64,000 nt of DNA, from assembly GCF_003259845.1 (NCBI RefSeq), contig NZ_QLMJ01000002.1:620001-684000 (forward strand). The letters are read 5' to 3'. Position 1 is the first letter of the stretch. Each line of letters begins with the position of its first letter. The notes under the pieces were generated by a model that worked only from the letters and a program-made list of their open reading frames with translations, was not told the DNA's origin and ran no database searches. The stretch is from Actinoplanes lutulentus. GTDB lineage: Bacteria; Actinomycetota; Actinomycetes; Mycobacteriales; Micromonosporaceae. The position numbers and the translations under genes were made by a program. Positions 15,961-23,031 of the stretch are shown here, in pieces.

Positions 15961-17268
15961 ATGAAGTGGTTGATTCCCCTGCTCCCCGCGGTCGTCTGGG
16001 GCGCGATCTCCGCCTGGTGGACGCCGCGCGGCCCTCTGACCAGCATCGAAGCGGTCGTGACGATCGCTGCCAGCTTCGCGGCCGGCACCCTCGCGGCCCG
16101 CTCACGCTGGGCGTTCCTCACCGCGCCCCTTCTGTACGCCCTAACGGTCGAACTGGTCCGCATCCGCGTCTCCGGCCCGTCGGTCGACGCACCACATCCG
16201 AGTCCGTTCGGGGCGATCGCGCTGGTCACCGGACGGGGCGTCCACGGGGTGCTGGCGCTGTTCCCGATGTTCCTCGGCGCCCTTCTTCCGCGGCGAGGCC
16301 GGGTGTTCGCGGCCGTGGCGCTGCCGGTGCTGGTCCTGCTGGCCGTGACGGTCGCGATCCCGGGCCGGACCGCCGGCATACCAGGTGGCGTGGCGGAGCT
16401 GACCAGGGTGGACGGGCTGAACCTGATGATCCGGGGCGCCGATCGGGCGCTGCCGGTGCTGCTCTTCGTGCCGGGTACGCCCGGTGGCTCGGAGATGGGC
16501 GCGATGCGCAAGCATCTGTCCGGTCTGGAGCAGAGGTTCGTGGTGGCGACGATGGACCGGCGTGCTTTCCCGCCGGCGGACGTGACGGTCGACGACGAGG
16601 TGGCCGACGTGCTGACCGTCACCGACTACCTGCGGTCCCGGTTCGGGCAGTCGAAGATCTATCTGGTGGCGTTCTCCGGTGGATCGATTCCGGGGGTGCT
16701 CGCCGTCGAGCGGGAGCCGTCCCGGTTTGCCGCCTACATCGGAACGGGTCAGGCTGTCGATCTGCGGGCCAGTGACCAGATCTTCTATGCCGACATCCTG
16801 GCGTGGGCACGGGCGGGTGGGCGGGCTGATGTGGTGGCGCAGCTGGAGGGTTCCGGTCCTCCTCCCTATGCGGATTTCTGGGGCTACGAGCCGTTTCTGC
16901 TCTATGAGAACCAGGCCTACGACCAGGGAGAGCCCGCCTTCGAGCTGGGCGCGTCCGAGTACTCGCCGCTGCGGAAAGCACACACCCTGACCGCGATCAT
17001 GGACACCTGGGACGCGCTGTACCCCCGGATGCAGGACGTCGACCTGCGGCGGGACGTGCCGCGGCTCGGCGTACCGGCGTACTTCGTGCAGGGCGGTGCG
17101 GAGATGCGCGGGCTGTCCGAGCTCTTCACACCCTGGTACGAGGCGTTGCTGGCACCGTCGAAGCAGGTCGAGTTCTATCCCGGTGCGGGGCACCGGGCGA
17201 TCTTCGAGGACCCTCAGAGATTCGTGGCGACGATGTCCCGGATCGCCGGGGAGGTCATGCCAGCGTGA
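15961..17268 (+). CDS. Membrane-anchored alpha/beta hydrolase
   Basis: 435 residues from the ATG at 15961; the frame is open far upstream but that part is antisense to the kinase. Residues 1-140 hold about four or five membrane helices, then an alpha/beta-hydrolase domain. The nucleophile elbow is SGGSIPG and the catalytic His is in GAGHRAIFE. Where an Asp is expected (before the His, after a strand) the sequence reads FVQGGAEMRG, so Glu may serve. The helical N-terminus resembles the helices found in some lipase-like membrane proteins. The substrate is unknown. Likely a target of the adjacent two-component system. Its end overlaps the converging GntR gene by 14 bp. Confidence 0.75.
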   Translation: MKWLIPLLPAVVWGAISAWWTPRGPLTSIEAVVTIAASFAAGTLAARSRWAFLTAPLLYALTVELVRIRVSGPSVDAPHPSPFGAIALVTGRGVHGVLALFPMFLGALLPRRGRVFAAVALPVLVLLAVTVAIPGRTAGIPGGVAELTRVDGLNLMIRGADRALPVLLFVPGTPGGSEMGAMRKHLSGLEQRFVVATMDRRAFPPADVTVDDEVADVLTVTDYLRSRFGQSKIYLVAFSGGSIPGVLAVEREPSRFAAYIGTGQAVDLRASDQIFYADILAWARAGGRADVVAQLEGSGPPPYADFWGYEPFLLYENQAYDQGEPAFELGASEYSPLRKAHTLTAIMDTWDALYPRMQDVDLRRDVPRLGVPAYFVQGGAEMRGLSELFTPWYEALLAPSKQVEFYPGAGHRAIFEDPQRFVATMSRIAGEVMPA

Positions 17269-18046
17269 GGCCGGGGTCCGGGTCGGGTTCCGGTGACGGG
17301 GCGGGGATCCGGTACTCCTCGGTCAGCGTCGTCATCGGGCCCGGCCAGGTCGCCTGCGCCACCTCGATCGGCTTGCGGGTCTCGTCGAACGCGATGTGCA
17401 GCAGGTGCAGCACCGGGGTGTCCGGCCGGATCTGGAGGATCTCCGCCTCCTCCCGGCTGGGCTGCCGTGCGCTGATCGTGTCGGTGGCCTGCGCGTACCG
17501 GCGGCCGATCACCTCCTCGGCCTCCTGGTACAGCGGCCGGCCGAACGCTTCCAGCCGTTCCAGCGAGGTCCCGCTCACGTCGGTCACCCGGAACCACGAG
17601 GCGCCGAGCTCGACGGTGGCGTCGTCGGTGCGTACCACGTGCCGGCGTACCAGCATCTCGGTGCCGTCGCGCACCCCGAACGCGTCCGCGACCTCCGGCG
17701 GCGCCGGCTCCCGGCCGACCCGGACGAGCTGCTGGCGGTACCGGGCGGCCAGGTCGGCGTGGTAGCCACGATGCGCGCCGTACCGGCCACGGGACAGGCG
17801 GTTCAGGCGGCGGCGGGTGCCACGGACATACGTACCCGATCCGGGTTTCGTGATCAGAACGCCCTCGACCCGCAGCTGATCGACGGCGCGCTGCACCGTC
17901 TGCTTCGCGACCCCGAACATCTCCGCCATCGCCGGAATCGAGGGAAGCCGCTCACCGGGCTGCCAGTCACCACGACGGACACGTTCCTTGAGCTGGTTGG
18001 AGATCTGCCGATGCGGAAACTCGGCCGCACCCGGATTGATCGTCAT
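17255..18046 (-). CDS. GntR-family regulator with UTRA ligand-binding domain
   Basis: 263 residues. The winged helix occupies residues 10-75 (RLPSIPAMAEMFGVAKQTVQ, GVLITKPGSGTYV), followed by a UTRA domain at about 100-245 (ATWPGP near the end is typical). HutC/FarR-type regulators respond to sugars, amino-acid derivatives or antibiotics. The ligand is not predictable. The gene converges on the hydrolase and diverges from DUF6232. Confidence 0.85.
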   Translation of the reverse strand: MTINPGAAEFPHRQISNQLKERVRRGDWQPGERLPSIPAMAEMFGVAKQTVQRAVDQLRVEGVLITKPGSGTYVRGTRRRLNRLSRGRYGAHRGYHADLAARYRQQLVRVGREPAPPEVADAFGVRDGTEMLVRRHVVRTDDATVELGASWFRVTDVSGTSLERLEAFGRPLYQEAEEVIGRRYAQATDTISARQPSREEAEILQIRPDTPVLHLLHIAFDETRKPIEVAQATWPGPMTTLTEEYRIPAPSPEPDPDPGLTLA

Positions 18047-18345
18047 ATGCCCTCCCGAGGCCCCAGCGAATTCCGGCTAGGTTCCTAGGATGCCCTACGG
18101 GGGGTGTGCCGTGTGTGCGCGACACGCGGGGTGCTAACAGCTACACAGCAAATAGACGTATAGCGATCATGTGATGTGGGCCTACATACTGTTGTTACAG
18201 AGAGTGGACTCACCGGCACACACGGAAATGGCGGCACCCAGGTGCAACTGGATGCCGCCAGGAGTTCCCTCTCGCGGAGGGGGCTCACTCATGTTTCATC
18301 CTACGCACCTCCCCTCCGTCGGCAAGCCCCGGCGAGAGGGAGGAG
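18047..18345. other. Structured intergenic region between GntR and DUF6232 genes
   Basis: 299 bp, lower in GC than the flanks. CTAGGTTCCTAGG at 18077-18089, about 30 bp before the GntR start, is a possible autoregulatory site. Two hairpins lie in the leader of the DUF6232 gene: 18230-18259 (12-bp stem with one mismatch, 6-nt loop) and 18267-18281 (CCCTC/GAGGG). A strong ribosome site, GAGGGAGGAG, directly precedes the ATG at 18346. No additional gene is convincing here. Confidence 0.45.
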
Positions 18346-18762
18346 ATGCTGTTGTCAATTTTCTATCGAGGTCCGCGAGCGCTGATCACCGACGAGTTCT
18401 TCGAGGTGGCGGGCTCGCGACGGTACCCGGTGTGCGCGCTGCGGGACGTCCACATCGTCCGGTACCAGCCAACCGGGGAGGGCCTGCATCAAGCGATGGG
18501 GCTCTCGGCCATGGCCGCGGCGGTGGTCGCGATTCCGCTGGTGGGACGGGAGTCCGCGATTCTCGGGGCGCTCATCGTCGTGGTGCTGCTGGCGCAGGCG
18601 GCCTTCTCGCTGAGCCGGCGCCCACCCCCGAGATGGGATCTGGTCGCGGTCTGCGACCGGGAGTACGCCGTGCTGTTCAGCTCATCGGACCAGCGCGAGT
18701 TCGAGCAGGTTTGCCGAGGCCTGCAGAGAAGTCTGGAACGGCTCGCGGAGGGGGCTGGCTGA
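18346..18762 (+). CDS. DUF6232 family membrane protein
   Basis: 138 residues with an excellent ribosome site. The N-terminus FYRGPRALITDEFFEV...YPVCALRDVHIVR is the beta-rich start I associate with DUF6232, followed by two membrane helices (about 50-90) and a C-terminal soluble segment ending in a helix. The family occurs in actinomycetes, often near DUF397/XRE regulatory pairs, and has no known function. A terminator hairpin lies 20 bp after the stop. Confidence 0.7.
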   Translation: MLLSIFYRGPRALITDEFFEVAGSRRYPVCALRDVHIVRYQPTGEGLHQAMGLSAMAAAVVAIPLVGRESAILGALIVVVLLAQAAFSLSRRPPPRWDLVAVCDREYAVLFSSSDQREFEQVCRGLQRSLERLAEGAG

Positions 18763-18782
18763 CAGCTGTGCAGCAGGTGGGG

Positions 18783-18814
18783 CAGGCTCGTTGCGCATCG
18801 CCGCAGCGAGCCTG
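18783..18814 (+). terminator. Terminator after the DUF6232 gene
   Basis: A 13-bp stem CAGGCTCGTTGCG/CGCAGCGAGCCTG (one G-T pair) with a 6-nt loop, followed by TCTGTTC. Confidence 0.7.
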
Positions 18815-18894
18815 TCTGTTCACCATTCGTCTCAGTGGAGCCGACCCGTCACACAGAGTGCTAGGTTTCTATCTGACATGTAGCAGATTGAGGT

Positions 18895-19815
18895 ATGGCT
18901 GTTCAGCCGGGATGGGATGGCATGGGCGTGACGCAGGGAGAGCCTCCAGCCGTCGCCCGCCGGCGGGTCCGCTTCGCCCTCCGGCGCTTCCGGGCCGCGA
19001 CGGGGCTGAATCAGTCGCAGGTCGCCAAGCGATTGAGCTGGTCGTTGTCGAAGATTCAGCGTATCGAGGGCGGCGAGGTGGCGGTCTCGGTAACCGACCT
19101 GCGTGCCCTTTTCGATCTCTATGGCATCGAGGATGGCCCGGAGACCGACAGGCTGGTCGAGGACGCTCAGATCGCCCGTCGGCAGCGGTGGCACGAAGCC
19201 GCCGAATACCGGCGGCATCTCAGCAAAGGCGTCCGCCAGCTACTCCAATTCGAGGCGGAAGCGAGGGTGATCAAGGTCTATCAGCCCGCTCTGGTTCCAG
19301 GAGTCCTTCAGACATCGGCGTACGCGAACTCCGTGTTGAACTGGTGGGACAAGAGCCTCTCGGCCGATGACCGCCGGGTTCGCTACGACGTTCGGATGCT
19401 GCGGAAGCGGCAGATCCTGGACCGCCGGGCCGGTCCCGAATATCACCTGATTCTCGATCAGTCCGCGCTTCTTCGTGAGGTCGGCGGCGCCAGAGTGATG
19501 GCCGAGCAATTGGAGTCGCTGGAGGAGGTCTCGCGGCTTGCGAATGTTCACGTTCGATGCGTGCCTTTCGACAAAGGTCCACATGCCGCCGTTCTCGGCC
19601 CCTTCCAGATCATCGATCTCGGGGAGGGCGATGACGACGACGCGGTCCTTTACCGCGAGTTCTACAACCGGGACAACGTGACGCACGACCCCGACGAGAT
19701 CGAATTCTACCGGGTGGTTTTCGAGAAGTTGTGGTCGAACTGTCGGGATGAAGACAGCACCCGGCGGGCGATTCTGCTGGAGTCGCTTCGACTGCGCCAG
19801 TCCCTGGAAGGGTGA
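18895..19815 (+). CDS. XRE-family regulator with DUF5753 domain
   Basis: 306 residues from the ATG at 18895; an alternative ATG at 18922 (MGVTQGEPP) is equally usable. Helix-turn-helix at about 30-80 (GLNQSQVAKRLSWSLSKIQRIE), then the DUF5753 domain with the signature YQPALVPGVLQTSAYA at about 125-140. These proteins (WhiJ-like in Streptomyces) are usually encoded next to DUF397 proteins, which are thought to modulate them, and affect development and secondary metabolism. Two DUF397 genes follow here. Confidence 0.88.
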   Translation: MAVQPGWDGMGVTQGEPPAVARRRVRFALRRFRAATGLNQSQVAKRLSWSLSKIQRIEGGEVAVSVTDLRALFDLYGIEDGPETDRLVEDAQIARRQRWHEAAEYRRHLSKGVRQLLQFEAEARVIKVYQPALVPGVLQTSAYANSVLNWWDKSLSADDRRVRYDVRMLRKRQILDRRAGPEYHLILDQSALLREVGGARVMAEQLESLEEVSRLANVHVRCVPFDKGPHAAVLGPFQIIDLGEGDDDDAVLYREFYNRDNVTHDPDEIEFYRVVFEKLWSNCRDEDSTRRAILLESLRLRQSLEG

Positions 19816-20009
19816 GGGTTTCCGGATAAACGCTGCAAATCGGACGCCATCCCCTGATAGTGTCGATCAGTTACGCCACCCGTATGGGGGATGTGCTTAC
19901 CCCTATAGGCCGATAGCTTCGTTACGTTTTCGGGCAACGGATGCCCGATTTGTCCCGATTTGGCTTCTGGTGCACCAGTAAGCCCTCATGGTTGAGAGCG
20001 AGGCGCCGG

Positions 20010-20222
20010 ATGACCCGGTCCGTAGAGCCCACGTCGGCGTGGACTCGAAGCACCTTCTGTGCAGACAGCGCATGCGTGGAAGTGGCAGTCGCGAGTGGCG
20101 GAAACGTATTGGTACGGGACTCGAAGAACCCGGACCAGCCGTATCTCAGCTTCACCCGCCAGGATTGGGCCGTCTTCGTCGAGAATCTTGCGGGCGACTC
20201 GCGCAGTCGGCGCGAAGTATAG
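20010..20222 (+). CDS. DUF397 domain protein, first copy
   Basis: 70 residues from the ATG at 20010 (GAGGCG upstream); the open frame reaches back to 19941 but the extra residues are not family-like. Core CADSACVEVAVASGGNVLVRDSK, then SFTRQDWAVFVE, is the DUF397 signature. These small proteins pair with XRE/DUF5753 regulators. It is separated from the regulator gene by 194 bp, in which I see only an AT-richer promoter-like stretch, so it may have its own promoter. Confidence 0.8.
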   Translation: MTRSVEPTSAWTRSTFCADSACVEVAVASGGNVLVRDSKNPDQPYLSFTRQDWAVFVENLAGDSRSRREV

Positions 20223-20237
20223 CTCAGCCGAAGGTTG

Positions 20238-20273
20238 CAAAGCACAGGTCTCTTTAGGCCTGTGCTTTGTTTT
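20238..20273 (+). terminator. Intrinsic terminator between the two DUF397 genes
   Basis: An 11-bp perfect stem CAAAGCACAGG/CCTGTGCTTTG with a 10-nt loop, followed by TTTTG. It separates the two DUF397 genes transcriptionally. Confidence 0.8.
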
Positions 20274-20379
20274 GTCCCAAGGTGCTATGCCCGCTGAATG
20301 TAAGGGCGAGCAAAGGCTGACCGTCTTCGATGTGGGTCGTACCCTGAGGCATGTCCTTGGCTGACCGGAGGTTCGCCGC

Positions 20380-20565
20380 ATGTCCGAGTCGATTATCTGG
20401 CAACGAAGCAGTCATTGTGCAGACAATGCATGTCTTGAGATCGCGCTTCGGGACGACGAAGTCCTAATCCGTAACAACAGCCGACCAGAGCAGGTCGTGA
20501 TCGCCACCCGCGAGGAGTGGGAGGCGCTGGTCGCCGGCGTCGATGCCGGCGACTTCCGCGTCTGA
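20380..20565 (+). CDS. DUF397 domain protein, second copy
   Basis: 61 residues: IIWQRSSHCADNACLEIAL, RDDEVLIRNNSRPEQ, then ATREEWEALVAGVDAG, a complete DUF397 domain. Shorter and more canonical than the first copy, with which it shares HCADNACLE versus FCADSACVE. It comes after a terminator, so it needs its own promoter within the 106 bp before it. It converges on the PAC2 gene with only 8 bp between stops. Confidence 0.85.
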   Translation: MSESIIWQRSSHCADNACLEIALRDDEVLIRNNSRPEQVVIATREEWEALVAGVDAGDFRV

Positions 20566-20573
20566 GCTCCGGA

Positions 20574-21443
20574 TTACCAGGAGCCCGCTGTCGGGCCTGC
20601 CGATCCGCCTCGGCGCCGCAAGTACTTCTCGAACTCGCTGGCGATCTCGTCGCCCGTCAGCGGCTGGATGCCCGCGTCCCCCACCCGCTCCTCCAGCTCG
20701 CGCACGTACTCGCCGAGCTCTGAGTCCTGCTCCGCCGCCGCGCGGACCCGCTTCTCCCACTCGTCCGCCTGCTCGGCGAGGTCGGCCATCGGGACCGGGA
20801 GGTCCAGGACGTCCTCGATGCGGCTCAGCAGGGCCAGGGTCGCTTTCGGGCACGGCGGGTTGTTCGCGTAATGCGGCACGTGCACCCAGAACGACAGTGC
20901 GTCCAGGTCGGCGCGTGTGGCCGCCTCCTGCAGCACCCCGACGATGCCGGTGGGCCCGTCGTAACGGGTCGGCACCACGTTGTACTTCTCGGCGATCTCG
21001 GTGTGCGAGGCGCTGCCGCTGATCGGCAGGGGCCGGGTGTACGGGACGTCGGCCAGCAGCGCGCCGAGCAGCACGATCCGGTTCACCTCGAGGCTGTGGC
21101 AGATCTCCAGGACGGACTCGCAGAACGTGCGCCAGCGCATGCTCGGCTCGATGCCGCGGATCAGGACCACGTCGCGGTCGCTGCCTTCCGGGCTCGCGAC
21201 GGTGAACCGGGTCGTCGGCCACTCGATCTTGCGGGTTTCGCCCTCGGCCATGGTGATGGTGGGGCGGCTGACCTGGAAGTCGTAGAAGTCCTCCGGGTCG
21301 ATGCTGGTGATCTCCTTGGCCGCCCACACCTGTTCGAGGTGTTCCACGGCCGCGGTCGAAGCGTCCGCAGCGTCGTTCCAGCCCTCGAAGGCGGCGATGG
21401 CCACGGGGGAGCGGAGCAGCGGGAGGCCGTCGAACTCAGTCAT
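20574..21443 (-). CDS. PAC2 family protein
   Basis: 289 residues. Family features: FEGWNDAADASTAAVEHL near the start, VLIRGIEPSMRW, GALLADVPYTRP and YDGPTGIVG, with a C-terminal helical region (EKRVRAAAEQDSELGEYVRELEE split over about 225-270). PAC2 proteins relate to proteasome-assembly chaperone 2 of eukaryotes; the bacterial role is unproven, but the gene is commonly near mshC and the proteasome locus in actinobacteria, as here. Confidence 0.88.
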   Translation of the reverse strand: MTEFDGLPLLRSPVAIAAFEGWNDAADASTAAVEHLEQVWAAKEITSIDPEDFYDFQVSRPTITMAEGETRKIEWPTTRFTVASPEGSDRDVVLIRGIEPSMRWRTFCESVLEICHSLEVNRIVLLGALLADVPYTRPLPISGSASHTEIAEKYNVVPTRYDGPTGIVGVLQEAATRADLDALSFWVHVPHYANNPPCPKATLALLSRIEDVLDLPVPMADLAEQADEWEKRVRAAAEQDSELGEYVRELEERVGDAGIQPLTGDEIASEFEKYLRRRGGSAGPTAGSW

Positions 21444-21450
21444 GGAACAC

Positions 21451-21456
21451 AGCCTA
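21451..21456 (-). promoter_or_regulatory. -10 box, leaderless-type, for the PAC2 gene
   Basis: Minus-strand TAGGCT, 7 nt, ATG at 21443; the same hexamer as before mshC. Confidence 0.4.
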
Positions 21457-21547
21457 CGTGCGCCCTGGCAGACGCACCCGGCGGCCGCGCCGTGGATCAG
21501 GGTGGGCGGAGTCGTCCATCTATCGGATCAACCGGGTGATATCCGCG

Positions 21548-21553
21548 CATAAT
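21548..21553 (+). promoter_or_regulatory. -10 box, leaderless-type, for the membrane protein at 21560
   Basis: CATAAT, 6 nt, ATG at 21560. Together with the PAC2 box it makes a divergent pair of leaderless-type promoters within 117 bp. Confidence 0.4.
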
Positions 21554-21559
21554 CGCACC

Positions 21560-22114
21560 ATGACCGACCACGTGGATCAAGTGCTCGGGCCCACCGACGA
21601 CACGGTGAGCTTCATTCAGGCGCGCGGCATGTTCTTCGTGACAACGCTCTGGGTGCTCGCCGCGGCCTGGGTGCCGATGCTCGCCGTCTACCTGCTCATC
21701 AAGATCGCGGCGGGGCATCGGCCGGAGCCGGCGGACATCGTCGTCTACGCCGAGGCGGCCCTGATCGTGCCGGCGATCACGGCGGCCGCGGTGATGCTGA
21801 TCGTCTGGCGCCGGCTGGGCTGGCTGCACACCTCGGTGCACGGGCTGGACTTCGCGGCCACCGGGCGTCATCCCGTACACATTCCCTGGTCAGGTATCGC
21901 CTCGGTGGCTCTGCACGGCCGTGGGCCGTTCACCGAGCTGGTGGTGACGCCGGTGTCCGAGGACTACGCCACCGAGCTCGCCGGCGCCGGTGGTCACCCC
22001 CGGATCCGCCGCCGGGGCGCCGAGATCGCGTACGTCGTGGACGTCGGCCTGATGTCACCCGGCCCCGAGGTTCTCCTGGCCGAGCTGCACCGCCGGGTTC
22101 CCAGCAAGGTTTGA
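21560..22114 (+). CDS. Membrane protein with two helices and a PH-like C-terminal region
   Basis: 184 residues. Two hydrophobic helices (about 25-50 and 65-90) precede a soluble beta-rich part containing VHGLDFAATGRHPVHIPWSGIASVAL, which resembles the bacterial PH (YdbT-like) strand pattern. I do not assign a family with certainty. The start is fixed by the promoter spacing and by the loss of family-like sequence upstream. Confidence 0.65.
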   Translation: MTDHVDQVLGPTDDTVSFIQARGMFFVTTLWVLAAAWVPMLAVYLLIKIAAGHRPEPADIVVYAEAALIVPAITAAAVMLIVWRRLGWLHTSVHGLDFAATGRHPVHIPWSGIASVALHGRGPFTELVVTPVSEDYATELAGAGGHPRIRRRGAEIAYVVDVGLMSPGPEVLLAELHRRVPSKV

Positions 22115-22150
22115 CTCGCGAAGGCGACAGAGCTAGGTTCTTAACCCACT

Positions 22151-22162
22151 CGTTAATTAACG
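22151..22162. promoter_or_regulatory. ArsR operator candidate
   Basis: CGTTAATTAACG is a perfect 12-bp palindrome 10 bp before the GTG start of the ArsR gene, next to further TTAA elements (GTTCTTAACCC and GAGGTTAAG). Place and symmetry suit autorepression. Confidence 0.6.
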
Positions 22163-22172
22163 GAGAGGTTAA

Positions 22173-22499
22173 GTGACCGACCGGCTCAGTGTGATCTTCG
22201 CGGCGCTCGCGGACCCGACGCGCCGCGCCATCCTGGCGCGGCTGGCCGAGGGTGAGGCGACCGTGACCGAGCTGGCCGAGCCGTTCGACATCAGCCTCCC
22301 GGCGATCTCCCGGCACCTGAAGGTCCTGGAGACCGCGGGGCTGATCTCGCGCAGCCGTTCCGCGCAGTGGCGCTCCAGCCGGCTGGAGGCCGAGCCGCTG
22401 CGGGAGGCGACCGCGTGGATGGATCGGTACCGCCGGTTCTGGGACGAGAACTTCACCCGCCTCGACGCCCATCTCAAACGCATCCAGGAGAAACCATGA
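22173..22499 (+). CDS. ArsR-family (SmtB-like) helix-turn-helix repressor
   Basis: 108 residues from a GTG start with GGAGAGG 4 nt upstream. Winged helix with ADPTRRAILARLAEGEATVTELAE and the recognition helix SLPAISRHLKVLE. No metal-binding cysteine motif (ELCVCDL) is present, so it is the non-metal branch that is often fused to or paired with SRPBCC proteins. It overlaps the next gene by ATGA. Confidence 0.9.
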   Translation: MTDRLSVIFAALADPTRRAILARLAEGEATVTELAEPFDISLPAISRHLKVLETAGLISRSRSAQWRSSRLEAEPLREATAWMDRYRRFWDENFTRLDAHLKRIQEKP

Positions 22500-22939
22500 C
22501 AGACCTGGTCATCACTCGCATCTTTGACGCGCCCCGCGCTCTCGTCTACCAGGCCTTCGTCGACCCCGACCAGCTCGCCGCGTGGTTCGGCCCGGTCGGC
22601 TGGTCGGTGCCCCGCGACAGCGTCGACATCGACGCCCGGGTCGGCGGTCACCAGCGCTTCACCATGGTCAACGACGACGACCCGGCCATGAGCTCCCCGC
22701 AGAACGCCACCTTCGTCGAGGTGATCGAGAACGAACTGCTGGTCGGCGAGGAATCGGTCGCCCACATCCCCGACTTCGGCGCCGACAAGCTGCGCCTGCG
22801 CCTGGAGTTCCACGACGAGGACGGCGGCGCCAAGACCCGCCTGGTGGTCACCCAGAGCCCGTTCCCCGAGCAGATGGCGGACGGCGCCCGCGAGGGCTGG
22901 GGCAGCAGCTTCACCAAGCTCGACAAACTTCTCTCCTGA
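22496..22939 (+). CDS. SRPBCC (AHSA1-like) domain protein
   Basis: 147 residues. Starts VITRIFDAPRALVYQAFVDPDQLAAWFGP, the typical N-terminus of the Aha1/START-like hydrophobic pocket family, and ends GWGSSFTKLDKLL. ArsR-SRPBCC gene pairs are common; the SRPBCC protein is thought to bind a small hydrophobic ligand. The ligand and targets are unknown. Translationally coupled to the repressor. Confidence 0.88.
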   Translation: MTDLVITRIFDAPRALVYQAFVDPDQLAAWFGPVGWSVPRDSVDIDARVGGHQRFTMVNDDDPAMSSPQNATFVEVIENELLVGEESVAHIPDFGADKLRLRLEFHDEDGGAKTRLVVTQSPFPEQMADGAREGWGSSFTKLDKLLS

Positions 22940-22967
22940 CAAAACCCTTCTTGGGTACGCGTACAGA

Positions 22968-23013
22968 ACACCGCCCACCGGCGCCACAACACTGTGGCAT
23001 CGGTGGGCGGTGT
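22968..23013. terminator. Bidirectional terminator between SRPBCC and ABC permease genes
   Basis: A 13-bp outer stem (ACACCGCCCACCG with its complement), a 2-nt internal loop on each side, then a 6-bp inner stem GCCACA/TGTGGC with an ACAC loop. It lies between two converging genes. Confidence 0.75.
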
Positions 23014-23031
23014 CGTGCGCAGCCGTGCGGG

